Source: DAOUBF01 sp034432795
Lineage (GTDB): Bacteria; Chloroflexota; Anaerolineae; DSLN01
Assembly (NCBI GenBank): GCA_034432795.1
Contig: DAOUBF010000072.1
Span: forward strand, 1 to 26,071
Length of the DNA stretch: 26,071 nucleotides
Direction of reading: 5' to 3'
The translations under genes were made by a program, and so were the position numbers. Shown piece after piece: positions 13,773 through 20,145 of this stretch; within the stretch, counting starts at the first letter, position 1; every line of letters starts with the position of its first letter. The notes below the pieces were generated by a model. The model was not told the DNA's origin. It made no database searches and was given only the letters and a program-made list of their open reading frames with translations.

Positions 13773-14411
13773 ATGGCACGGACTATTGGGCCAGTGTGTC
13801 GGCTATGTCGTCGTGAGGGGATGAAGCTGTTTCTGAAAGGCTCGCGTTGCCTGACGCCCAAGTGTGCCTTTGAGCGGCGCGGCTATTCGCCCGGCCAGCA
13901 TGGCACGGAGGGGCAGTTCAAGCGGGGACGCGCCTCGGACTACGCCTTGCAGTTGCGCGAGAAGCAGAAGGTGAAGCGCATGTATGGCGTGTTGGAACGT
14001 CAGTTCCGCCGCTACTTCCGTGCCGCGCAGAGGCAGCGCGGCCACACGGGCCAGAACCTACTGATCATGCTGGAGAGCCGGTTGGACAACGTGGTGTATC
14101 GCCTGGGCTTCGCCGAGTCGCGTGCCCAGGCCCGCCAACTGGTTCAGCACGGGCACTTTACGCTCAACGGTCGGCGTATCACCATCCCTTCGGCGCTGGT
14201 GAAGCCGGGGGATGTGATCGCCGTGCGTGAAGGCAGCTTAAAGCGCACCTACTTTAAGGAGATCCGCGATAAGCTGGATGAACGCGGGGTACCCAAGTGG
14301 CTGAGCCTGAACCCGGAGCAGCTCACCGCGCGGGTGCTGGCGCTGCCGACACGCGAGGATATTGACCCGTCTATCAAGGAACAACTTATCGTTGAATATT
14401 ACTCGCGGTAA
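13773..14411 (+). CDS. rpsD: 30S ribosomal protein S4, zinc-binding form
   Basis: S4 is a primary 16S rRNA-binding protein and in several bacteria represses the alpha operon. The 212 residues include an N-terminal Cys cluster (CRLC, then CLTPKC; four Cys in all) typical of the zinc-containing S4, GYSPGQHG, and the S4 RNA-binding domain with SRLDNVVYRLGFAESRAQAR and LVQHGHFTLNGRRITIPS. The ATG at 13773 has GGAGGGG just upstream. A further upstream ATG at 13734 lies inside rpsK and is rejected. A long hairpin follows the stop. Confidence 0.97.
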   Translation: MARTIGPVCRLCRREGMKLFLKGSRCLTPKCAFERRGYSPGQHGTEGQFKRGRASDYALQLREKQKVKRMYGVLERQFRRYFRAAQRQRGHTGQNLLIMLESRLDNVVYRLGFAESRAQARQLVQHGHFTLNGRRITIPSALVKPGDVIAVREGSLKRTYFKEIRDKLDERGVPKWLSLNPEQLTARVLALPTREDIDPSIKEQLIVEYYSR

Positions 14412-14419
14412 ATCAGTGG

Positions 14420-14461
14420 CAGCCGTCCGTACTCAGTTATCAGACTGAGGACGGGCGGCTG
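14420..14461. repeat. Long imperfect hairpin between rpsD and rpoA
   Basis: The arms at 14420-14436 (CAGCCGTCCGTACTCAG) and 14445-14461 (CTGAGGACGGGCGGCTG) pair over 17 positions, with one G-U pair and one mismatch, around an eight-base loop TTATCAGA. CAG triplets start at 14420, 14434 and 14441, again in steps of seven. No T-run follows, so it is more likely an RNA hairpin, processing site or attenuator than a simple terminator. It ends seven bases before the rpoA ribosome binding site. Confidence 0.75.
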
Positions 14462-14478
14462 AGAGATGGAGGTCCAGA

Positions 14479-15468
14479 TTGTTCGGCACGAATAATTTGG
14501 TGATGCCCAAGATTGAGGGCGAGGCCATTTTGCGTAATTACGGTCGGTTTATTATCCGTCCGCTGGAAAGTGGCTACGGCATCACGCTGGGCAATGCGCT
14601 GCGGCGGGTGCTGCTGTCCTCGCTGCCGGGCGCGGCAGTGACCTCGGTGCGCATCAGCGATGTGCTGCATGAGTTTTCCGAGATCCCCGGCGTGCGCGAG
14701 GATGTGACCCAGTTCATCCTGCAGGTCAAGCAGTTGCGGCTGAAGCTGTTGAATAATGTGGAGACGGCTCGCCTGCGCCTGGAGGTGCGGGGTGAAGGGA
14801 CGGTCACGGCGGCCGATCTGATTGTGCCGCCGGAAGTGGAAGTGGTGAATAAAGACCTGTATCTGTTTACGGTGGACCAGCCGGACGCGCATTTGGAGAT
14901 TGAGTTGAATGTTCAGGCCGGGCGTGGCTACTCGCCTGCCGAGGAGCGGGGGCGCCTGCCGATTGGCGAGTTGCCGGTGGACGCGATTTTCAGCCCGATC
15001 CGCCGCGTCAGCTACCAGGTGGAGCGCGAACGCGTCGGCCAGATGACCAACTACGACCGGCTGATCATGGAGATCTGGACGGACGGCACGATGCGGCCGG
15101 AGGAGGCGTTGAGCCAGGCGGCCCAGATCCTGATCAACCACCTGCGGCAGATTGCCGGCGTCAGCGAGGAGACGCTGATCACCCCGGCCCCGGTGGAGCC
15201 ATCGCCGGTCAAGAGTGAGGTGTATAGCATCCCCATTGAGCAGCTTGACCTGAGCGTGCGCGTGTTTAACTCGCTGAAGCGTACCGGCATCACGACGGTG
15301 GGCGAGGTTCTGGACATGCTGGCGAAGGGGCCGGATGCGGTGCTGGCGATCCGGAATTTCGGCGAGAAGTCGTTGAACGAGTTGAAGGAAAAGCTGCGGG
15401 AGAAGGGCTATCCGGTGCCTGGCGAGACGGATGAGCCGGTCGGTGAGGCCGCAGCGCGGCGAGGATAG
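14479..15468 (+). CDS. rpoA: DNA-directed RNA polymerase alpha subunit
   Basis: RpoA assembles the RNA polymerase core and binds promoter DNA and activators. The 329 residues include an N-terminal dimerisation domain (RFIIRPLESGYGITLGNALR, then VLLSSLPGAAVTSVRI) and a C-terminal domain with the DNA-binding residues in LSVRVFNSLKRTGITTVGEV and IRNFGEKSLNELKEKL (equivalents of E. coli R265, N268 and the NxGxKS turn). The start is TTG at 14479, with GGAGGT at 14468-14473. An ATG at 14503 would be internal and lacks a ribosome binding site. Confidence 0.97.
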   Translation: MFGTNNLVMPKIEGEAILRNYGRFIIRPLESGYGITLGNALRRVLLSSLPGAAVTSVRISDVLHEFSEIPGVREDVTQFILQVKQLRLKLLNNVETARLRLEVRGEGTVTAADLIVPPEVEVVNKDLYLFTVDQPDAHLEIELNVQAGRGYSPAEERGRLPIGELPVDAIFSPIRRVSYQVERERVGQMTNYDRLIMEIWTDGTMRPEEALSQAAQILINHLRQIAGVSEETLITPAPVEPSPVKSEVYSIPIEQLDLSVRVFNSLKRTGITTVGEVLDMLAKGPDAVLAIRNFGEKSLNELKEKLREKGYPVPGETDEPVGEAAARRG

Positions 15469-15479
15469 GAGGGCAGGCC

Positions 15480-15857
15480 ATGCGACATCGGGTAGCGGGA
15501 CGCAAATTGGGGCGGCCCAGCGATCAGCGCACGGCGCTGCGTCGTTCCTTGATCACCGAACTGATCCGCCATGAGCGCATTCAGACGACCGAGGCCAAGG
15601 CGCGGGCCATTCGCGGTGATGCCGAGAAGCTGATCACGCTGGCAAAGAAGGGCCTGCGCGCCGGTGGGGCGCAGGCCGTCCATGCCAGGCGGCTGGCGGC
15701 AGCGCGCTTGAATGACCCGGCGATGGTGAAGAAGCTGTTTGACGAGATCGCGCCGCGCTACGAGAACCGACCGGGTGGCTATACCCGGCTGTATAAGCTG
15801 GGCTTCCGCCAGGGCGACGCGGCGGAGATGGCCTTGCTGGAATTGGTGGAGGGATGA
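15480..15857 (+). CDS. rplQ: 50S ribosomal protein L17
   Basis: L17 lies near the tunnel exit. The 125 residues show MRHRVAGRKLGRPSDQRTAL, RRSLITELIRHERIQTTEAK and a C-terminus with NRPGGYTRLYKLGFRQGDAA, all typical. It starts 11 bases after rpoA with GGAGGGCAGGCC upstream. The stop codon is immediately followed by a tandem heptamer array. Confidence 0.97.
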   Translation: MRHRVAGRKLGRPSDQRTALRRSLITELIRHERIQTTEAKARAIRGDAEKLITLAKKGLRAGGAQAVHARRLAAARLNDPAMVKKLFDEIAPRYENRPGGYTRLYKLGFRQGDAAEMALLELVEG

Positions 15858-15885
15858 CGGGGGACGGGGGACGGAAGACGGAAAA
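15858..15885 (+). repeat. Four tandem heptamers between rplQ and truA
   Basis: CGGGGGA, CGGGGGA, CGGAAGA and CGGAAAA follow one another without interruption. They run from the base after the rplQ stop to the A of the truA ATG. The purine-rich last units may act as the weak ribosome binding site of truA. The unit is a variant of the GACGGAN word seen in other gaps. Confidence 0.75.
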
Positions 15886-16646
15886 TGGCTGGGCCTCCGT
15901 CCTCGGTCTGGGCACAGCGCATCCGCGCCAGCGTAGAGTACGACGGGACCGATTTTCAGGGGTTTCAACGCCAGCGTGCAGGCCAGCGGACGGTGCAAGG
16001 CGTGCTGGAGAGCGCGCTGGAAGCGGTTAGCGGGCAGCGCGTTGGCGTGGTCGGCGCGGGGCGGACCGATGCTGGTGTGCACGCGCGCGGCCAGGTGATC
16101 GCCTTTAACATTGTCTGGCGGCATGGCCTGAACGTCCTGGAGCGAGCGCTCAATGCGGTCTTGCCAGAGGATGTGGCGGTGTTCGGGCTGAGCCTGGTCC
16201 CGCCCGACTTTCATCCGCGTTACAGCGCCCGCAGCCGGACATATGAATATACGATCTACAACCACCCGCTGCGCTCACCTTTGGCGCGGCGCACGGCCTG
16301 GCATGTGCCCGTGCCGCTGGATGTGGCGGCGATGGCGCAGGCGACACAGGCGATCATCGGCGAGCACGATTTCGCGGCGTTTGGCCGTGCGCCCAAAGGC
16401 GAGAACACCGTTCGCCAGGTGATACGGGCGGAGTGGCGTGTGGATGGGCCGTTTCTGTTCTTTGAGATTGAGGCCAATGCCTTCCTCTACCGCATGGTGC
16501 GTCACCTGGTGAACGCGCTGAAGCGGGTGGGGGAGGGGACGTGGACGCCGGGGGACTTTGTGGAGGTCCTCAACTCGTGTGATCGGAGACGGGTCAAGGG
16601 GCTAGCACCGGCGCACGGGTTGTGTCTCGTGGCGGTAACTTACTGA
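15885..16646 (+). CDS. truA: tRNA pseudouridine(38-40) synthase TruA
   Basis: TruA isomerises uridines 38-40 in the anticodon stem of many tRNAs. The 253-residue protein has the N-terminal VEYDGTDFQGFQRQ and the catalytic aspartate D62 in GAGRTDAGVHARGQV. Further family features are RTYEYTIYNHPLRSPLARR, FAAFGR and the C-terminal FLYRMVRHLVNALKRVG. The ATG at 15885 is the only in-frame start near the conserved part. It sits in the loop of a possible hairpin made by the flanking repeat sequence. truA between rplQ and rplM is a common order. Confidence 0.95.
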   Translation: MAGPPSSVWAQRIRASVEYDGTDFQGFQRQRAGQRTVQGVLESALEAVSGQRVGVVGAGRTDAGVHARGQVIAFNIVWRHGLNVLERALNAVLPEDVAVFGLSLVPPDFHPRYSARSRTYEYTIYNHPLRSPLARRTAWHVPVPLDVAAMAQATQAIIGEHDFAAFGRAPKGENTVRQVIRAEWRVDGPFLFFEIEANAFLYRMVRHLVNALKRVGEGTWTPGDFVEVLNSCDRRRVKGLAPAHGLCLVAVTY

Positions 16647-16665
16647 CTGAAGGAAGGTGAATCGG

Positions 16666-17100
16666 GTGAAGACATATGTAGCTAAGGCGGGTGATATTGA
16701 GCGCCGCTGGTACATCGTGGATGCCCAGGGTAAGACGCTGGGGCGCCTGGCTTCGCAGGTAGCGCGGGTGCTGGTGGGCAAGCACAAGCCTATCTACACG
16801 CCGGGGATGGATGTCGGCGATTTCGTGATCGTGGTGAATGCCGATAAGATCCGGGTGACCGGGCGCAAGATGGAGGAGAAGATGTACTACCGCCATTCCG
16901 GTTATCCGGGCGGTCTGCGTGCCTTCACCCTGCGCGACTATCTGGCACGCCATCCGGCGCGGGTGTTTGAGCTGGCGGTGCGGGGCATGTTGCCACGCAA
17001 CCGCCTGGGGCGCAAGATATTCAAGAAGTTGAAGGTGTATGCCGGGCCGGAGCACCCGCACGCGGCGCAGCAACCGCAACCGTTGGAGTTGGAGGGGTAA
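16666..17100 (+). CDS. rplM: 50S ribosomal protein L13
   Basis: L13 is an early-assembly large-subunit protein. From the GTG at 16666 it has 144 residues, starting KTYVAKAGDIERRWYIVDAQ and including GKTLGRLASQVARVL, GDFVIVVNADKIRVTGRK, HSGYPGGLRAFTLRDYL and VRGMLPRNRLGRKIFKKL. AAGGAAGG at 16650-16657 lies eight bases upstream of this GTG. Another GTG at 16657 overlaps that site and is less likely. It is followed nine bases later by rpsI, its usual partner. Confidence 0.96.
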   Translation: MKTYVAKAGDIERRWYIVDAQGKTLGRLASQVARVLVGKHKPIYTPGMDVGDFVIVVNADKIRVTGRKMEEKMYYRHSGYPGGLRAFTLRDYLARHPARVFELAVRGMLPRNRLGRKIFKKLKVYAGPEHPHAAQQPQPLELEG

Positions 17101-17109
17101 GACAAACCG

Positions 17110-17505
17110 ATGTCCATTCAATACTATGAAGGCGTAGGACGACGCAAGACGGCCACGGCGCGAGTGCGGATTTACCCGGAGGGGCAGGGGCGGATCATCG
17201 TCAATGACAAGCCTGCTGAGCAGTATTTCCCCCGCATCGGCGATATGGATCGCATCCTCAAGCCCTTAAAGGTCACGGGGGGCGAGGGGCGCTATGACAT
17301 CACTGTCTTGGTGAAGGGCGGGGGTATCACGGGGCAGGCGGACGCGGTTTCGCATGGCCTGGCCCGCGCCCTGCTCAAGTACAACCCCGACTTCCGCCCG
17401 CTGTTGCGCAAAGCGGGCCTGTTGACACGCGACGCCCGCGAGAAGGAGCGCAAGAAGCCCGGCCTCAAGCGGGCCCGCAAGGCGCCGCAGTACACCAAGC
17501 GTTAA
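17110..17505 (+). CDS. rpsI: 30S ribosomal protein S9
   Basis: S9 contacts the P-site tRNA through its C-terminal tail. The 131 residues have YYEGVGRRKTATARVRIYPE, KGGGITGQADAVSHGLARAL, and end with the conserved RKAPQYTKR. It is the last gene of the + strand ribosomal cluster. An 88-base gap with a strong hairpin follows, then the convergent - strand genes. Confidence 0.98.
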   Translation: MSIQYYEGVGRRKTATARVRIYPEGQGRIIVNDKPAEQYFPRIGDMDRILKPLKVTGGEGRYDITVLVKGGGITGQADAVSHGLARALLKYNPDFRPLLRKAGLLTRDAREKERKKPGLKRARKAPQYTKR

Positions 17506-17565
17506 GCTTCCGCTGCTCTGCCTGCGAACGTATCCTCCCTGGTGGGAAAGGGCTGGAGTGGGTGT

Positions 17566-17593
17566 GCAGGGGCGAGGCATGTCTCGCCCCTGC
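17566..17593. terminator. Bidirectional hairpin terminator between convergent genes
   Basis: GCAGGGGCGAG (17566-17576) and CTCGCCCCTGC (17583-17593) are exact reverse complements with a six-base loop GCATGT. On the + strand TTATT follows, a weak U-run. On the - strand it comes directly after the stop codon of the FecR-like gene, without a T-run. The position between rpsI and a convergent gene fits a shared terminator. From memory, closely related palindromes (GGGGCGAGGCATG... type) occur repeatedly between genes in Chloroflexota, so it may also be a dispersed repeat. Confidence 0.7.
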
Positions 17594-18916
17594 TTATTCC
17601 TGCGCCAGTAACTCCACTTCGCTCACCGCCGCATCAAAGCTGTGCCCGGACGCGTAGATGCGCAGCCACAGCACGCGGGCCGGCCTGGGCAGGCCATTGC
17701 GGGTGAGCACCTCCATCAGATTGTCCGAGTCATAGGGGACGGCGATGTTCTGAAGCACCCGGCGGTGATCGTCTTGTATGCCGCCACACTGCACGCAGTA
17801 CTTGGGGTCTGGCCCATCCAGATAGTAAAACCCCTGGAACCAACTCCGATCGGTCCCCTGCTCATCTTTGTAGCGTAATTCCACCATGATGGGGCATTCG
17901 CTGCCCAACGTGCCGCACACGGGGACATCCTGGAAGAGCACCTGGAGCAACAGGTGTAGGCGCAGCGTAGAAAAGCCGCGCACATCGCCGTTGCCGATGT
18001 TCTGAATGATGCCGGTTTCCGCATGGTCTTCCCCCTGGCGGCGGAACCGCAGCACATTGCGCCCGCCCAGATTCACTACCTCGGCTGTACCAGGCGGCGG
18101 CTTCAGCGCCTGGGTATACGAGATCCAGGCTGAGTTGAGCAAGGGGTTGGTGAAGTTGCCATCGCGGATGAGGTTGCGGGCAGCAGGGAGCGGTTGAGGC
18201 GGCGGCGGCTCATTCGCCTGTACCTGGGTGCGTTGCTCCTGGCGCAGCACCACGCTCTGCCCTTGGGCCTCCACCCGCGCCCAGCCATCAATCACCGCCA
18301 CCTGGGTCTCCCCCTGGCCCACCTCCAGCGCGTAGCTGCCCGGCTCTGTCAGGACCACCTGTGCCTGCGGCGTGAGGATGGTAGCTTCCACCGGGCGCGT
18401 CAGCGGGAAGGTGGCGTTGATCCGTGCCCGGCCACTCTCCAGCCTGAGTTCCAGGCGATAGGCGTTGGGGCTTTGGCTGAAGCGCGGCGCCCGCAAGGTG
18501 ATCAGGCCAAGCTGCGAGTTGGGGTAGAGCACGATCTGGCATAAAGTGGTCCCGGCCCGTGGATCGGAGACGGTCAACACCGCCTCGGCGTTCTCGCTCA
18601 ACCGCAGCACATCCCCTTCGCGTACCTCCCCATCGCCGGGCGTGGTGGCTGCCTGGATGGTGCGGATCTGGCCGAAGGGGGATTGAACCTGGACATCGCT
18701 GCGGGCGACATCAGCGACAGCCTGAAGCGGTGTCGTCAAATTGATAATGAGCCAGCGGATGCCCAGTGGCACGCCCACCGCCAGCCCAACGCAGATCGCA
18801 AAGGAGATCAGCAGAATTGTCCAGGCAAGCCGCTCAGGGTTGCGTCTCAATCTGTTCTCAATCCCTCTTAATAACGAATCCGGAAGCCGCCGAACTCGCC
18901 GGTTGCCGGCCCCCAT
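17594..18916 (-). CDS. Membrane-anchored FecR-like domain protein with C-terminal beta-sandwich-like region
   Basis: The function is unknown. The 440 residues begin with a basic cytoplasmic part, then one membrane helix (about 30-53, TILLISFAICVGLAVGVPLG). A region resembling the FecR/LysM-associated beta-strand domain (about 95-235) follows, with GDVLRLSENAEAVLTVSD and a repeated V-x-L pattern ending VVLRQEQRTQVQ. A proline-rich linker (237-245) leads to a C-terminal domain (about 247-440), which has an NLIRDGNFTNP start typical of carbohydrate-binding-like beta-sandwiches and Cys at 334, 341, 374 and 377. It probably faces the outside of the cell. No sigma factor lies next to it, unlike classical FecR. 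The ATG at 18916 overlaps acyP by 49 bases. TTG at 18850 is an alternative start. Confidence 0.8.
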   Translation of the reverse strand: MGAGNRRVRRLPDSLLRGIENRLRRNPERLAWTILLISFAICVGLAVGVPLGIRWLIINLTTPLQAVADVARSDVQVQSPFGQIRTIQAATTPGDGEVREGDVLRLSENAEAVLTVSDPRAGTTLCQIVLYPNSQLGLITLRAPRFSQSPNAYRLELRLESGRARINATFPLTRPVEATILTPQAQVVLTEPGSYALEVGQGETQVAVIDGWARVEAQGQSVVLRQEQRTQVQANEPPPPQPLPAARNLIRDGNFTNPLLNSAWISYTQALKPPPGTAEVVNLGGRNVLRFRRQGEDHAETGIIQNIGNGDVRGFSTLRLHLLLQVLFQDVPVCGTLGSECPIMVELRYKDEQGTDRSWFQGFYYLDGPDPKYCVQCGGIQDDHRRVLQNIAVPYDSDNLMEVLTRNGLPRPARVLWLRIYASGHSFDAAVSEVELLAQE

Positions 18917-19155
18917 TCTGCTTCCACGCGCTCCACGTAAGCAGAGGACGGGCCGACATGCAGCCAGGCCAAAAGGGTGTCCAGTTGAGGTTTAGGCCCT
19001 TCGGCAACGACCTCCACCGTGCCGTCTACGCGGTTGCGCACCCAGCCGCTCAGGCCCAGTTCGGCGGCCCGGCGCGTGGTATAGTACCTGAAATTCACCC
19101 CCTGCACGATCCCGTGAACAATCGCGTGCAGACGGACAACTTCAGGTGAGGCCAT
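18868..19155 (-). CDS. acyP: Acylphosphatase
   Basis: Acylphosphatase hydrolyses carboxyl-phosphate bonds such as in acetyl phosphate. It is a small cytoplasmic enzyme. The 95 residues contain the signature VHGIVQGVNFRYYT with the phosphate-binding R23, and GLSGWVRNRVDGTVEVVAEG with the catalytic N41. The C-terminus FGGFRIRY is typical. GGAGGG lies five bases upstream of the ATG. The gene comes 66 bases after the AEC transporter gene, and its 3' end overlaps the predicted start of the FecR-like gene. Confidence 0.95.
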   Translation of the reverse strand: MASPEVVRLHAIVHGIVQGVNFRYYTTRRAAELGLSGWVRNRVDGTVEVVAEGPKPQLDTLLAWLHVGPSSAYVERVEAEWGPATGEFGGFRIRY

Positions 19156-19182
19156 CGTTTCCCTCCATCTACCCGACCGGGA

Positions 19183-19211
19183 AGTTTACCACAAAGGCGC
19201 GCAGAGACCAA
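19183..19211 (-). promoter_or_regulatory. Possible weak promoter upstream of acyP
   Basis: On the - strand, TTGGTC (19206-19211) and TAAACT (19183-19188) are separated by 17 bases, and TGG precedes the -10-like hexamer. The matches are 3/6 and 4/6. It would place a start site about 20 bases before the acyP ribosome binding site. Read-through from the upstream genes is equally possible. Confidence 0.3.
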
Positions 19212-19221
19212 GATCGTCGGC

Positions 19222-20145
19222 TTACGCTTTCAACCAGGCTAATACCATCGTCAGCGTGGCCGGGCTGAGCAGCGTGGCTACAAACACGGTGCTGGTCACA
19301 AACCCCGGCGCACTGCCGTACTCCAGGGCCAGGATGGTGTTGATCACCGCAGGGGGCATGCTGGCCTCTACGATGCCCGCCTGTCGCGCCGGGCCGGTCA
19401 GTCCCAGCGCAGAGGCCAGGGCCAGCCCGATGAGCGGGCCACTCAGCAGGCGCAGAGCGGTGGCGGCGGCCACGCTGCCTGGCTGCTCAATGCGCGTTGT
19501 GTGGGCAAGCTGCACCCCCAGCACCAGCAACATCACCGGGATCGCCGCCTGGCCCAGCAAGCCGATGGCCACATCCACAGGTGGCGGCAACTGCCAGCCC
19601 CCAGTCTTCGCCGCGATCGCCAGGAGCACGGCGTACAGCGCCGGGACCTTTAGCGCGTTGGTGAGCGCCCGGCGCGGCTCGGCCTGGCCGCGTGCGGCAA
19701 TGAATACCCCTAACGAATACACCAGCACCGTGCTGCACACGTAATAGATGCTGGCGCGGGCAGCGGCGGCCTCGCCGAAGGCCAATTGATTAAGCGAGAT
19801 GCCATAGTTGCCTGTGTTGCCGAAGAGGTTGACCAGGAGAAAGGCGCTGGTGAGCGCCTGGCTTAGCCGAAGCAGTCGCGCCACGACCCAGGCCAGCAGC
19901 CCACTTACCAGGATGACCGCTGCGGCAAAGGCCACCATGCGCCCCAGTTCATCCAGACTGAGCCTGGTGGCGAGCAAGGTGGAGTAGACGAAACAGGGGC
20001 TGAGGATGTAAAAGGTGACACGGGAGAGGGTGGTCAGGTCAGGTCGCGCCGTGCGCCCCAGGACGAAGCCCGCCCCGGCCACCAGGAAAATGGGCAGGAG
20101 GTTGTGAATCAGGATGTCCAGTAGCAGCGCCAGACCGCCGCTCAC
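19222..20145 (-). CDS. AEC family transporter (auxin efflux carrier-like permease)
   Basis: This is an integral membrane protein of 307 residues with about ten hydrophobic segments in two halves of five, as in the AEC (PF03547) family. Landmarks are NLLPIFLVAGAGFVLGR near the start, the NLFGNTGNYGISLNQLAFGE segment typical of the first crossover region, and AAIPVMLLVLGVQLA with ASMPPAVINTILALEYGS in the second half. Bacterial members export or import malate and other small organic acids, but the substrate here cannot be read from sequence. The start is GTG at 20145, overlapping the HEAT-protein stop as GTGA, so the two genes are translationally coupled. Confidence 0.9.
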   Translation of the reverse strand: MSGGLALLLDILIHNLLPIFLVAGAGFVLGRTARPDLTTLSRVTFYILSPCFVYSTLLATRLSLDELGRMVAFAAAVILVSGLLAWVVARLLRLSQALTSAFLLVNLFGNTGNYGISLNQLAFGEAAAARASIYYVCSTVLVYSLGVFIAARGQAEPRRALTNALKVPALYAVLLAIAAKTGGWQLPPPVDVAIGLLGQAAIPVMLLVLGVQLAHTTRIEQPGSVAAATALRLLSGPLIGLALASALGLTGPARQAGIVEASMPPAVINTILALEYGSAPGFVTSTVFVATLLSPATLTMVLAWLKA

